A stretch of DNA of 64,000 bases, taken from the NCBI RefSeq assembly GCF_030499575.1, contig NZ_JASTLC010000001.1, forward strand, positions 3,806,001-3,870,000, read 5' to 3'. The position numbers and the translations under genes are program-made. Origin of the DNA: Streptomyces sp. DG2A-72. Lineage in GTDB: Bacteria > Actinomycetota > Actinomycetes > Streptomycetales > Streptomycetaceae. A model generated the notes under the pieces. It was not told the origin of the DNA and did no database searches. It saw only the letters and a list, made by a program, of their open reading frames with translations. Of this stretch, positions 52,137 through 62,839 are shown piece after piece (positions within the stretch are counted from its first letter, which is position 1; every line of letters begins with the position of its first letter).

Positions 52137-53651
52137 TCACCCGGCGACGAACGTATGCGCCGCCTTGTCGTGCCAGCACTGGCGCCAGGGCCGGTCGAAC
52201 AGGCACCACATGACGCCCACCACACCGACGACGAGCAGCCCGGGCACGCTGTAGACGAGCCAGCGGCGGACGGCCGCGCCGAACGACGGGGGCTCGTGGC
52301 CCTCGATGTCGCGCACGTCCAGACCGAGCAGCTTCTTGCCGAGGGTGCGGCCCCATTTGTGGGTGGGCAGCGCCTCGTAGGCGACGCCGAAGAGAAGCAG
52401 GACGGCCAGGACGATGCCGAGATACGTCGATGTCGTGCCGTCGAGCAGCCAGACGGTGACGGTCTCGCCGGACAGCTTGGCCGCGTCGATCTTCTCGTTG
52501 ACGTGGTCCATCGCCTTGGTGCCGAGAGGGACGGCGGCGACGGAGGTGACGGCGGCGAGGACGAGGGTGTCGACGAGCCGGGCGGCGAGCCGCTTGCCGA
52601 GCGCGGCCGGACGGGCCGAAGCCTGACGCATGGCAGCCGCCTGGAAGATGTCCTCCACCGGCGGCTTCCAGGGCGCCACGGGCTGGTCCTCGCCGGGCCC
52701 TCCGGCGAGCCGGTGCACCTGCTGCGCCCAGGAGGGCTGCCCGCCACCGGGGCCGCTCGTCACGGGCGTGGCGGACTGGGGGGCGCCGGACTGCTGGGGG
52801 ACGGCGGGGGACGGTTGCTGGGGGGCGGTGGGGGCGGGCGTGGCGGAGGCGGGCGTGGCGGACTGCTGCACGGCGGCGGCACGGGCGGCGGCGGCCTTTC
52901 CGGCGCCGAAGCCGGGGCTTCCAGGGGTGCCGGAGGAAGACTCGGCGCCACCACTCGGCGCCCCCGTCCCGGCAGAACCGGTTCCGCTTGGGGTCGTTCC
53001 GGCTGTGCTCCCGCTCTGCGCCCCCGCTCCCCTGGTCTGCTGTGGGGTGCGCGGGGAGAGCGCGCGGAACTTCATCGTGCCGTCGGGGGCCTCGTCGGTG
53101 CCGGGGCTCGCGGACGCGGGCGACGCGCCGGGCCCGGGTGTCGGCCGGCGGAAGACGAACGTGTTGCCGGAGGCGACGCCGTCCGACTCGGTGGGCGGGA
53201 TGCTCGCCGTGCCGTCCGTGCGGGCGGTGGCCTGGCCGTCCGGCTGGGCCTGGGGGTCCGCGGGCACCCTCGGGTCGGCGTCCTGCGCGGCGCCCCAGGA
53301 GACACGGCGGTCCTGGTCGCCGCCGAAGCCGGTCTGCCGGGAACGGTCGGCGCCCCACGCGGACGCGGGCTCGGGCCGGCTGCCGTACTGGGCGTCGGCC
53401 GGGCTGGGGGCGCCCGACGCACCCGCCGGGTCCTCGTCGAAGAAGTGCGGGCCCGTCTCCTCGACCTGCGCCGGAGCCGGGTCGGTGCCGGGCGGCGGGG
53501 CGAGCGGCTCGCCGTCCGTCGGGGCCGGACGGCTGGTGCCCGGAACCCAGGAGGCGCCGTTCCAGTACCGGACATATCCGGGAATGGAGGGGTCCGGGTA
53601 GTAGCCCTCGCGGGGCCTGTCGTCACCTGGGGCCGGGGTTGGGGCGCTCAT
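52137..53651 (-). CDS. DUF2510-RDD family membrane protein
   Basis: 504 residues. N-terminal DUF2510 motif EGYYPDPSIPGYVRYWNGAS (residues ~15-40), a ~270-residue disordered Pro/Ala/Ser/Gly linker, then an RDD domain at ~345-500 (GKRLAARLVDTLVLAAVTSV, LAVLLLFGVAYEALPTHKWG, RTLGKKLLGLDVRDIEGHEP). DUF2510 reads as a protein-binding cap. Adjacent to the first RDD gene, 89 bp apart, so probably a pair formed by duplication. Confidence 0.88.
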   Translation of the reverse strand: MSAPTPAPGDDRPREGYYPDPSIPGYVRYWNGASWVPGTSRPAPTDGEPLAPPPGTDPAPAQVEETGPHFFDEDPAGASGAPSPADAQYGSRPEPASAWGADRSRQTGFGGDQDRRVSWGAAQDADPRVPADPQAQPDGQATARTDGTASIPPTESDGVASGNTFVFRRPTPGPGASPASASPGTDEAPDGTMKFRALSPRTPQQTRGAGAQSGSTAGTTPSGTGSAGTGAPSGGAESSSGTPGSPGFGAGKAAAARAAAVQQSATPASATPAPTAPQQPSPAVPQQSGAPQSATPVTSGPGGGQPSWAQQVHRLAGGPGEDQPVAPWKPPVEDIFQAAAMRQASARPAALGKRLAARLVDTLVLAAVTSVAAVPLGTKAMDHVNEKIDAAKLSGETVTVWLLDGTTSTYLGIVLAVLLLFGVAYEALPTHKWGRTLGKKLLGLDVRDIEGHEPPSFGAAVRRWLVYSVPGLLVVGVVGVMWCLFDRPWRQCWHDKAAHTFVAG

Positions 53652-53916
53652 GTCCGTCGTCCCGTATCTGCTCGGGGGTCATCTGGGGGCCTCCACATCT
53701 ACCAGACCGGCGCAACAACCACCGCCAGTCCCGTAGGACCCACCCCTTTCCGGGCAACCTCGTACACGTACTTCACACGACCCGGAGCCAAGCGACACCC
53801 GCTCGGCGAAAAAAGTTACGGGAACCCGCGTAATGGTTCCGGCCCCTCCCCTCTCTCCACTCGTACGGGCCCACGCCAGGGCCCACGAGAGCGACATGAG
53901 AGAGGAAACACGCCCT

Positions 53917-54327
53917 ATGTACAGCGTGGTAGAGCGGGAGCTGGAGCTGAGGCTCATCCTGTCGCCCGAGCGGAGCATCGCGGTCCCGGCCCGGCTCGGC
54001 TTCCGCAGCGACGACCCGTACGCCGTCCACATCTCCTTCCACATCAACTCCGATGCCCCAGTGCACTGGACCTTCGCCCGTGACCTGCTCGTCGAGGGCG
54101 TGTTCCGGCCCTGCGGCAACGGGGACGTACGGGTGTGGCCGACGAAGGCCGAGGGGCGCAGCGTCGTCCTGATGGCGCTGAGTTCACCCGACGGGGACGC
54201 CCTGCTGGAGGCTCCCGCGGCCCAGGTGTCGGCCTGGCTCGAGCGCACGCTGCGGGTGGTGCCCCCGGGGACTGAGGGCGAGCAGCTGGGGATCGACGAC
54301 GCGCTCGACCAGCTGCTCGCCCAGTGA
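53917..54327 (+). CDS. ssgG: SsgA-like protein (SALP), probably SsgG
   Basis: 136 residues from ATG 53917 (ATG 53896 also possible). VVERELELRLILSPERSIAV, ARLGFRSDDPYAVHISFHIN, PVHWTFARDLLVEGVFRPCG and AAQVSAWLERTLRVVPPGTE define the SALP family, unique to sporulating actinomycetes, which controls cell division and septum placement in sporulation. The genomic neighbourhood (clpS, pncB, RDD genes, hppD) matches S. coelicolor ssgG (SCO2924), which affects septum-site choice. Symbol based on context. Confidence 0.85.
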   Translation: MYSVVERELELRLILSPERSIAVPARLGFRSDDPYAVHISFHINSDAPVHWTFARDLLVEGVFRPCGNGDVRVWPTKAEGRSVVLMALSSPDGDALLEAPAAQVSAWLERTLRVVPPGTEGEQLGIDDALDQLLAQ

Positions 54328-54344
54328 GTCATAGAAGACCGCGG

Positions 54345-55745
54345 TCAGAAGAGCTTGCCCGGGTTCAGGATGCCCAGCGGGTCGAAGACGGACTTCACCG
54401 CCCGCTGCATCTCCACCCCCACCGGGCCGATCTCGCGGGCCAGCCACTCCTTCTTCAGCACGCCCACGCCGTGTTCGCCGGTGATCGTGCCGCCGAGTTC
54501 CAGGCCGAGGGCCATGATCTCGTCGAAGGACTCGCGGGCGCGCCGGGACTCGTCGGGGTCCTGGGCGTCGAAGCAGACGGTCGGGTGCGTGTTGCCGTCG
54601 CCGGCGTGGGCGACGACGCCGATGGTGAGCTGGTACTTCTCGGCGATCCGCTCGGTCCCTTCGAGCATGTCGCCGAGGCGCGAGCGGGGCACGCACACGT
54701 CGTCGATCATCGTCGTGCCCTTGACCGCCTCCAGCGCGGTGAGCGACAACCGCCGTGCCTGGAGGAGGAGTTCCGACTCGGCCAAGTCGTCCGCCGGTAC
54801 GACCTGGGTGGCGCCTGCCGCCTCGCAGAGCGCACCGAGGGCGGCGAGGTCGGCGGCGGGGTCCGGGGTGTCGAAGGCCGCCAGCAGCAGCGCCTCCGTC
54901 GACTCGGGCAGTCCCATGTGCGCCAGGTCGTTGACGGCCTTCACCGTCGTACGGTCCATCAGTTCGAGGAGGGACGGCACGTGTCCTCCCTCCATGATCC
55001 GGCACACCGCATCGCACGCGGCGGTCCCGGACGCGAACTCGGCGGCCAGCACCAACTGCTGCGGCGGCTGCGGCCTCAGCCCCAGAATCGCCCGTACGAC
55101 GATGCCCAGCGAGCCCTCCGAACCCACGAACAGGCGGGTCATGTCGTACCCGGCGACACCCTTCGCCGTGCGGCGGCCGGTGGTCATGAGCCGCCCGTCG
55201 GCCAGGACGACGTCCAGGCCGAGGACGTACTCGGCGGTGACCCCGTACTTCACACAGCACAGGCCGCCCGACGCCGTCCCGATGTTGCCGCCGATCGTGC
55301 ACATCTCCCAGCTGGAGGGGTCCGGCGGGTAGTACAGACCGTGTTCGCCGACCGCGCGGGACAGGGCGGCGTTGATGACGCCGGGTTCGACGACGGCGAT
55401 ACGGTCGACCGGGTTGATCTCGAGGATGCGGTCCATCTTGGTGAGGGACAGCACGATGCAGCCGTCGGAGGCGTTCGCCGCGCCCGACAGGCCGGTGCGG
55501 GCGCCCTGCGGGACGACCGGGACGCGCAGCTCGGTGGCGATGCGCATGACGTGCTGCACCTCTTCGACCGTGCGCGGCAGTACGACCACGGCGGGGACGC
55601 CGGCCGGGCAGAAGCTGGCCATGTCGTTGGCGTAGGACGCCGTGACGCCGGGGTCGGTGAGGACGGCCTCGGCGGGCAGGCCGCTGAGCAGGCGGTCGAC
55701 GAGGTTGGACGTTACTTCGTCGCGAGGCGCTTCGATACGGCTCAT
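54345..55745 (-). CDS. FAD-linked oxidase (GlcD/D-lactate dehydrogenase type)
   Basis: 466 residues from ATG 55745. FAD-binding-4 domain: VVLPRTVEEVQHVMRIATEL, VPVVPQGARTGLSGAANASD, CTIGGNIGTASGGLCCVKYG and GSEGSLGIVVRAILGLRP; C-terminal FAD-oxidase domain with HAGDGNTHPTVCFD and GTITGEHGVGVLKKEWLARE, which carries metal/substrate ligands. Oxidises a 2-hydroxy acid such as D-lactate or glycolate; substrate unresolved. No glcE/glcF partners nearby. Confidence 0.93.
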   Translation of the reverse strand: MSRIEAPRDEVTSNLVDRLLSGLPAEAVLTDPGVTASYANDMASFCPAGVPAVVVLPRTVEEVQHVMRIATELRVPVVPQGARTGLSGAANASDGCIVLSLTKMDRILEINPVDRIAVVEPGVINAALSRAVGEHGLYYPPDPSSWEMCTIGGNIGTASGGLCCVKYGVTAEYVLGLDVVLADGRLMTTGRRTAKGVAGYDMTRLFVGSEGSLGIVVRAILGLRPQPPQQLVLAAEFASGTAACDAVCRIMEGGHVPSLLELMDRTTVKAVNDLAHMGLPESTEALLLAAFDTPDPAADLAALGALCEAAGATQVVPADDLAESELLLQARRLSLTALEAVKGTTMIDDVCVPRSRLGDMLEGTERIAEKYQLTIGVVAHAGDGNTHPTVCFDAQDPDESRRARESFDEIMALGLELGGTITGEHGVGVLKKEWLAREIGPVGVEMQRAVKSVFDPLGILNPGKLF

Positions 55746-55843
55746 GATCACAGGTTCGCACCCGGGGCCATCGGTGTGAACCCCGTCCGCACAAGGCTTC
55801 GGGTGCGGGAATGCGGTCGTCGTGTTGACGCACAGTGAGCGCC

Positions 55844-57262
55844 ATGGGGAACCAAGAGGAAGCGCCGGCCGAGGTGCGCAAGCCTGTTGCCCGGTGGGTG
55901 CCGATCGCGGCCGTCGCCGCATGCGCCGTACTCGGCGTGGTGCTGATGCTGCTGCCCTCGGAACGGCCGGAGTCGCGGGCGCCCGCTCCGGCGCCGGGGG
56001 CGCAGGCGCTGACGGCGGTCGGTTCCGGGGTGCCGGCCGCGCTGCCCGACCTGGCGGCGCTGATCGGCGAGCGCGAGGCACGGGTGCGGGCGCATCCCCA
56101 GGACGCGCGGTCGTGGGCGGTGCTCGGGACGGCGTACGTCGAACAGGGGCGGCGGATCGCGGATCCGTCCTACTTCCCGCGGGCCGAGCAGGCGCTGCGC
56201 ACCTCGCTGCGGACGCGGGCGCAGGGGAATGTGCGGGCGCTGACCGGGATGGCGGCGCTGGCGAACGCCCGACGTGACTTTCCGGCGGCCCGGAAGTGGG
56301 GGCAGGACGCGCTGCGGCTGGACGCGAAGCGCTGGACGACGTACCCGGTGCTCATCGACGCCTATACAGGGCTGGGCGATCACAAGGCGGCCAAGCGGAC
56401 GCTGGACCGGATGCTGGAGCTGCACTCCGGGCCTGCCGCCCTCGCGCGGGCCGGGGCCGTCTACCGCGACCACGGCTGGCGCGAGGACGCCGCCGCCGCG
56501 CTGGCCGACGCGGCGGCCGGAGCCGAGGCGCCCGCCGAGAAGGCCGCGTATCTGGAGCGGGGCGGGCAGCTGGCGTTCGAGCGCGGGGACCTCGACGTCG
56601 CGCTGCGGCACTTCCAGGAGGCGGTCCGTATCGACCCCGACCAGCGGGCCGCGCAGGCCGGGCAGGGGCGGGCGCTGGCGGCGCTGGGGCGGACGTCGGA
56701 GGCGCTGAACTCGTACCGGATGGCCCTCGCCAAGCAGACGCTGCCGCAATACGCCCTGGAACTGGGCGAGTTGTACGAGTCGCTGGGGCTCGATCAGGCG
56801 GCGCGTGTGCAGTACGGCCTGCTGCGGGAGCGGGTGCGCGGTGCGGCGGCGGGCGGGGCCGACGAGGAGCTGGTCCTCGGGCAGTTCGAGGCGGACCACG
56901 GGGACCCGGAGGCGGCGGTACGGCGACTGCGCGCCGAGTGGCAACGCCAGCCCGGGATCGCCGTGGCCGACGCGCTGGGGTGGGCGCTGCACCGGGCCGG
57001 GCAGCACGAGGAGGCGCTGAAGTTCGCGGCACGGGCGACGGACAAGGAGCATGGGGGCGGGGTGCGCAGTGCCCTGTACGCGTTTCACCGGGGCATGATC
57101 GAGGGCGAGTTGGAGCTGTACGGGCTCGCCCGGCGGCACCTTCAGGAGGCGCTGCGGATCAACCCGCACTTCTCGCCGTGGCGGGCTCCCACGGCACGGG
57201 AGGCGTTGCGGGGACTCGGCGACCTGCCGGCCGACGAGCCCCTCCCTGGCGAGTCTTCCTAG
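55844..57262 (+). CDS. TPR protein with N-terminal membrane anchor
   Basis: 472 residues from ATG 55844. One TM helix WVPIAAVAACAVLGVVLMLL, Pro-rich spacer, then many TPRs: DARSWAVLGTAYVEQGRRIA, ARKWGQDALRLDAKRWTTYP, GDLDVALRHFQEAVRIDPDQ, AAQAGQGRALAALGRTSEAL and LARRHLQEALRINPHFSPWR. Extracytoplasmic scaffold or envelope protein of unknown partner. Divergent from the oxidase gene; ends 30 bp before the convergent hppD. Confidence 0.85.
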   Translation: MGNQEEAPAEVRKPVARWVPIAAVAACAVLGVVLMLLPSERPESRAPAPAPGAQALTAVGSGVPAALPDLAALIGEREARVRAHPQDARSWAVLGTAYVEQGRRIADPSYFPRAEQALRTSLRTRAQGNVRALTGMAALANARRDFPAARKWGQDALRLDAKRWTTYPVLIDAYTGLGDHKAAKRTLDRMLELHSGPAALARAGAVYRDHGWREDAAAALADAAAGAEAPAEKAAYLERGGQLAFERGDLDVALRHFQEAVRIDPDQRAAQAGQGRALAALGRTSEALNSYRMALAKQTLPQYALELGELYESLGLDQAARVQYGLLRERVRGAAAGGADEELVLGQFEADHGDPEAAVRRLRAEWQRQPGIAVADALGWALHRAGQHEEALKFAARATDKEHGGGVRSALYAFHRGMIEGELELYGLARRHLQEALRINPHFSPWRAPTAREALRGLGDLPADEPLPGESS

Positions 57263-57270
57263 CTGTTCTT

Positions 57271-58842
<1,572 letters not shown>

Positions 58843-58983
58843 CTCCAGCGCGCGATCGACCCGACTGTCGGTTTTGATGGCATCGTCCGGGCCTCCACCG
58901 CGATCGTCATGGAGAACCCTGTTCCGCTGCGGATCATCCCGCTGGTGGAGCAGGCGGCGGAGGGCTTGGACGGACGGGAGTGA
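58843..58983 (+). pseudogene. C-terminal remnant of an AsnC/Lrp-family regulator
   Basis: 46 codons plus stop: LQRAIDPTVGFDGIVRASTA, IVMENPVPLRIIPLVEQAAE, GLDGRE. The GFDGIVRASTAIVMENPVPLR text is the conserved end of the Lrp/AsnC regulator normally divergent from hppD in Streptomyces. The helix-turn-helix and most of the RAM domain are gone; no in-frame start gives the lost part. The betaine ABC permease begins 23 bp later. Confidence 0.8.
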
Positions 58984-59006
58984 CCGAGCCACTGGGGTGA
59001 CCGCGG

Positions 59007-59654
59007 GTGAACTTCTGGGAGTACCTGGGCAACCGGCATCAGCAGTTGCTCGCGGATGCCGGGCAACACGCCAGCGCGGTCTTCCAGTGCATGGTCGTGG
59101 CGACCGTGCTGGGCGTCCTGATCGGGATCGTGACCTACCGGAGCGAGTGGGCCGGAAGCCTCGCCACGACGACCACCTCGACCATTCTGACCATCCCGTC
59201 GCTCGCCATGATCGGTCTGCTCATCCCGATCGTCGGGCTGGGAGTGCCGCCCACGGTGATCGCGCTGACGCTGTACGGGCTGCTGCCGATCGTGCGCAAC
59301 GCGATCGTCGGGCTGCGCGGGGTCGATCCGACGCTGGTGGACGCGGCGGCCGGCATCGGGATGTCGCGCGTGGCCCGGCTGGTGCGGATCGAGCTGCCGC
59401 TGGCCTGGCCGCCGATCCTGACCGGGATCCGGGTCTCCACGCAGATGCTGATGGGCATCGCGGCGATCGCGGCGTACGCCTCCGGGCCCGGCCTCGGCAA
59501 TGTGATCTTCCGCGGGCTGGCCTCGCTGGGCAGCAAGAACGCGATCAACCAGGTGCTCGCGGGAACGCTCGGGATCATCATCCTGGCGCTGTTGTTCGAT
59601 GCCGCGTACGTCCTCATCGGACGGCTGACCATCCCCAGGGGGATCCGTGCCTGA
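59007..59654 (+). CDS. Betaine/choline-type ABC importer permease
   Basis: 215 residues from GTG 59007. Membrane helices with the EAA-loop AAGIGMSRVARLVRIELPLA, plus FQCMVVATVLGVLIGIVTYR, TTTTSTILTIPSLAMIGLLI and AINQVLAGTLGIIILALLFD. OpuCB/ProW-like. First of four overlapping genes (permease, ATPase, permease, binding protein), translationally coupled: its stop overlaps the ATPase start by 8 bp. Confidence 0.92.
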   Translation: MNFWEYLGNRHQQLLADAGQHASAVFQCMVVATVLGVLIGIVTYRSEWAGSLATTTTSTILTIPSLAMIGLLIPIVGLGVPPTVIALTLYGLLPIVRNAIVGLRGVDPTLVDAAAGIGMSRVARLVRIELPLAWPPILTGIRVSTQMLMGIAAIAAYASGPGLGNVIFRGLASLGSKNAINQVLAGTLGIIILALLFDAAYVLIGRLTIPRGIRA

Positions 59655-59731
59655 GACCTCCGTGCCTGAGACCTCCGTGCCTGAGACCTCCGTAGCCGAG
59701 ACCTCCGTAGCCGAGACCTCCGTAGCCGAGA
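59647..59731 (+). repeat. 15-bp tandem repeat at the ABC ATPase start
   Basis: GTGCCTGAGACCTCC three times, then GTAGCCGAGACCTCC twice and a partial sixth. In frame it encodes (V-P/A-E-T-S)n. The first three units each supply an in-frame GTG start (59647, 59662, 59677). Confidence 0.95.
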
Positions 59732-60960
59732 AGACGACCTCCGGTGCCTCCATCGAGCTGGAGAACCTCACCAAGCGGTATCCGGGGAGCCCACAGCCGG
59801 CCGTGGACAGCGTGAACATGGAGATCAAGGCGGGCGAGATCGTCATCTTCGTCGGGCCCTCCGGCTGCGGAAAGTCCACGACGCTCAAGATGATCAACCG
59901 GCTGATCGAACCGACCGGCGGGCGCATCCGCATCAACGGCGAGGACGTCACCGACATGGACCCGGTGAAGCTGCGCCGCAACGTCGGGTACGCCATCCAG
60001 GCGTCCGGTCTCTTCCCGCACATGACAGTCGCCCAGAACATCGCGCTGGTGCCGAAGATGATCGGCTGGCCGAAGGCGCGGATCAGATCGCGGGTGGAGG
60101 AGATGCTGGACCTCGTCGGGCTCGACCCGGGCGAGTTCCACGGCCGCTATCCGCGCCAGCTCTCCGGCGGTCAGCAGCAACGCGTGGGCGTGGCACGGGC
60201 GTTGGCCGCCGATCCGCCGGTGTTGTTGATGGACGAGCCGTTCGGCGCGGTCGACCCGATCACCCGCGATCACCTCCAGGACGAGCTGATCAGGCTGCAG
60301 CACGAACTGCACAAGACGATCGTCTTCGTCACCCATGACTTCGACGAGGCGATCAAGCTCGGTGATCGCATCGCCGTGCTGCGCGAACGGTCCCACATCG
60401 CTCAGTTCGACACCCCGGAGGCGATCCTCACCAACCCGGCCGACGACTTCGTATCGGGGTTCGTCGGAGCCGGGGCGGCGCTGAAGCGGCTGAACCTCAC
60501 CCGCGTACGGGATGTGGAGATCACCGACTATCCGACGGTCACCGTCGACGACCCGCTCCAGCAGATCTTCAACAAGCTGCGCGCCAGCGGCACCAACGAG
60601 ATCCTCCTGCTCGACAAGCGCGGACGGCCGTACAAGTGGCTCCGGCGCGGCGACATGATGCGCGCCCGGGGCTCGCTGGCCCGCGCGGGCACGCTCGTGC
60701 ACGACACGGTGACCCGGGACGCGACCCTCCGCGACGCGCTGGAGGCGGTCCTCACCGACAACGCGGGGCGGGTCGCGGTGACCGGGCGACGCGGCGAGTA
60801 CACGGGCGTCGTCGACATGGAGACGCTGATGAACTCCGTGCACGAGCTGCTGGAGGCCGACCGGCTGGACGCCATGGAGCACCAGCACGAACTGGAGGAG
60901 ACCCGGGCCCTGCAGACGCACGCCGAGCAGGAGGGCGTCGGAGGGGAGAAGAAGGCGTGA
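59647..60960 (+). CDS. Betaine/choline-type ABC importer ATPase with CBS domains
   Basis: 437 residues. After a repetitive N-terminus (~30 residues) comes SIELENLTKRYPGSPQPAVD, Walker A GPSGCGKSTTLK, signature LSGGQQQRVGVARALA, Walker B VLLMDEPFGAVDPITRD and VFVTHDFDEAIKLGDR. C-terminal tandem CBS domains span ~280-400, sensing ionic strength in OpuA relatives. Powers uptake of a quaternary ammonium osmolyte. Start among three repeated GTG codons is uncertain. Confidence 0.94.
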   Translation: MPETSVPETSVPETSVAETSVAETSVAEKTTSGASIELENLTKRYPGSPQPAVDSVNMEIKAGEIVIFVGPSGCGKSTTLKMINRLIEPTGGRIRINGEDVTDMDPVKLRRNVGYAIQASGLFPHMTVAQNIALVPKMIGWPKARIRSRVEEMLDLVGLDPGEFHGRYPRQLSGGQQQRVGVARALAADPPVLLMDEPFGAVDPITRDHLQDELIRLQHELHKTIVFVTHDFDEAIKLGDRIAVLRERSHIAQFDTPEAILTNPADDFVSGFVGAGAALKRLNLTRVRDVEITDYPTVTVDDPLQQIFNKLRASGTNEILLLDKRGRPYKWLRRGDMMRARGSLARAGTLVHDTVTRDATLRDALEAVLTDNAGRVAVTGRRGEYTGVVDMETLMNSVHELLEADRLDAMEHQHELEETRALQTHAEQEGVGGEKKA

Positions 60961-61814
60961 CCACCTCTTCCGACCAGCGCCCCCAAGGCGAGCACGAGGT
61001 CAAGGGGCACGCCTTCCGGGACGAGGGCGAGGCCAACGGCGACCAGGAACCGCCGCCGCCACGGGCGGTGGCACAGCGCCGGATCGGCTGGCAGAAGCTC
61101 ACCTTCCTGCCGGTCGTCCTCATCGCCGTGCTGCTGGCGACCTGGCTGTGGTTCGAGCAGGCCGACCTGGACCCCCTCTCCGAGAACGCGCTGTCGGACG
61201 GCCAGGTGTCCAAGGCCCTGTGGCAGCACATCGAACTCACGGTGATCTCCACCTTCTTCGTGCTGATCATCGCGATCCCGCTGGGCATCCTGCTGACCCG
61301 CAAGGCCATGAGGAAGGCGACCCCGGTGGCGATGGCGGTCGCCAACATGGGTCAGGCGACGCCCGCGATCGGCCTGCTCGCCCTGCTGGTGATCTGGCTG
61401 GGCATCGGCCGGAAGGCGGCCCTGATCGGCATCATCGTCTACGCCATCCTGCCGGTGCTGTCGAACACGATCGCCGGCCTGAAGGCCAATGACCCGACCC
61501 TGCTGGAGGCCGCCCGCGGCATCGGCATGTCCCCGCTCGGCGTGCTCTCCCGCGTCGAACTGCCGCTGGCGGTCCCGCTGATCCTGGCGGGCGTGCGGAC
61601 GGCGCTCGTCCTGAACGTCGGTACGGCGACGCTGGCGACGTTCGGCGGGGGCGGCGGGCTGGGCGTACTGATCACGACCGGTATCACCAACCAGCGGATG
61701 CCCGTGCTGATGCTGGGTTCGGTCCTCACGGTCGTACTCGCCCTGCTGGTGGACTGGCTGGCCTCACTGGCCGAACTGCTGCTGCGGCCGCGGGGGTTGG
61801 AGGTGGGGACATGA
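60957..61814 (+). CDS. Betaine/choline-type ABC importer permease 2
   Basis: 285 residues starting GTG at 60957 (overlap of 4 bp, GTGA, with the ATPase stop). Polar ~50-residue N-terminus, then helices LTFLPVVLIAVLLATWLWF, HIELTVISTFFVLIIAIPLG, QATPAIGLLALLVIWLG and the EAA loop AARGIGMSPLGVLSRVELPL. Homologous to the first permease; OpuCD-like partner. Ends with ATGA overlap into the binding protein gene. Confidence 0.93.
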   Translation: MTTSSDQRPQGEHEVKGHAFRDEGEANGDQEPPPPRAVAQRRIGWQKLTFLPVVLIAVLLATWLWFEQADLDPLSENALSDGQVSKALWQHIELTVISTFFVLIIAIPLGILLTRKAMRKATPVAMAVANMGQATPAIGLLALLVIWLGIGRKAALIGIIVYAILPVLSNTIAGLKANDPTLLEAARGIGMSPLGVLSRVELPLAVPLILAGVRTALVLNVGTATLATFGGGGGLGVLITTGITNQRMPVLMLGSVLTVVLALLVDWLASLAELLLRPRGLEVGT

Positions 61815-62773
61815 GGCGGCGGCTGTGCGCGGTGCTGGCTATGGCCGTCATGGTGAGTGGCTGCGGTCTGACCAGCGGGTCGCCGATGGTGGACGACGTC
61901 CGTCCCGGTTCGATCGGACAGGGCGAGCCCCTCAAGGGCGCCGACCTCACCGTCACCTCCAAGGAGTTCACCGAACAGCTCATCCTCGGCGCGATCATGG
62001 GCATCGCCTTCGAAGCGGCCGGCGCGGACGTGCTCGACCGCACCGGCATCCAGGGCTCCGTCGGCGCCCGCGAGGCGGTCAAGGGCGGCGACGCGGACGG
62101 GATGTACGAGTACACGGGCACCGCCTGGATCACCTACCTCGGCAACAGCGAGCCCATCGCCGACCCGCAGAAGCAGTGGGAGGCGGTGCGGGACGCGGAC
62201 GCGAAGAACGGGCTGACCTGGCTGCCGCCGGCGTCGCTCAACAACACGTACGCCCTCGCCATGAACCAGGCCAACTTCAAGAAGTACGGCACGAAGACCC
62301 TCTTCGACGTGGCCGCCCTGTCGAAGTCCGACCCGAGCGCGGTGACGCTCTGCGTGGAGGGCGAGTTCGCCAACCGGGCGGACGGATTGCCGGGCATGCA
62401 GAAGGCGTACGGCATGGACGTACCGGCGGGCAACATCACGCAGATGGACACCGGGATCATCTACACGCAGGCGGCGAAGGGCAGTTGCACCTACGGGGAG
62501 GTCTTCACCACCGACGGGCGCATCAAGTCGATGAACCTCGAGGTGATGCGGGACGACAAGAAGTTCTTCCCCAACTACAACGCGGCGCCCGAGATCAACT
62601 CCAAGACGCTGAAGAAGTATCCGGCGATCGCGGACGTCCTCGACCCGGTCACCAGGCGGTTGGACAACGCGGTGGCGCAGGAGCTGAACGCGAAGGTGGA
62701 TGTCGAGGGGGAGGATCCGCATCAGGTGGCGTTGGACTGGATGGTGGAGGAGGGGTTTGTCAGGGAGGGGTGA
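61811..62773 (+). CDS. Betaine/choline-type substrate-binding lipoprotein
   Basis: 320 residues. Signal and lipobox VLAMAVMVSGCGLTSG (Cys ~18). Periplasmic-type OpuAC/ProX fold: ADLTVTSKEFTEQLILGAIM, GADVLDRTGIQGSVGAREAV, GDADGMYEYTGTAWITYLGN and KNGLTWLPPASLNNTYALAM. The aromatic Trp/Tyr residues (YEYTGTAWITY, LTWLPP) could form a cation-pi box for the quaternary ammonium. Overlaps the permease gene by 4 bp (ATGA). Confidence 0.93.
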   Translation: MRRRLCAVLAMAVMVSGCGLTSGSPMVDDVRPGSIGQGEPLKGADLTVTSKEFTEQLILGAIMGIAFEAAGADVLDRTGIQGSVGAREAVKGGDADGMYEYTGTAWITYLGNSEPIADPQKQWEAVRDADAKNGLTWLPPASLNNTYALAMNQANFKKYGTKTLFDVAALSKSDPSAVTLCVEGEFANRADGLPGMQKAYGMDVPAGNITQMDTGIIYTQAAKGSCTYGEVFTTDGRIKSMNLEVMRDDKKFFPNYNAAPEINSKTLKKYPAIADVLDPVTRRLDNAVAQELNAKVDVEGEDPHQVALDWMVEEGFVREG

Positions 62774-62800
62774 GGGGGCTGGACCTGCTTACAAAGGACC

Positions 62801-62839
62801 CGTTGCAAAGGTCTCTTTGCAACGCTACCTTTGCATGCA
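62801..62839 (+). promoter_or_regulatory. Operator/promoter of the ArsR-like gene, probably leaderless
   Basis: CGTTGCAAAG, GTCT, CTTTGCAACG is a perfect 10-bp palindrome (62801-62824). TTGCAA at 62803-62808 reads as a -35, TACCTT at 62826-62831 as a -10 with a 17-bp spacer, putting the start of transcription at or next to the ATG at 62839. The mRNA is therefore probably leaderless and the ArsR-type protein probably binds its own promoter. Confidence 0.7.

Noticed and set aside
59647..59731. Repeats at the ABC ATPase start considered as a CRISPR array
   Set aside because: Units are 15 bp, adjoining without spacers, and lie in frame within a coding sequence; no cas gene nearby.
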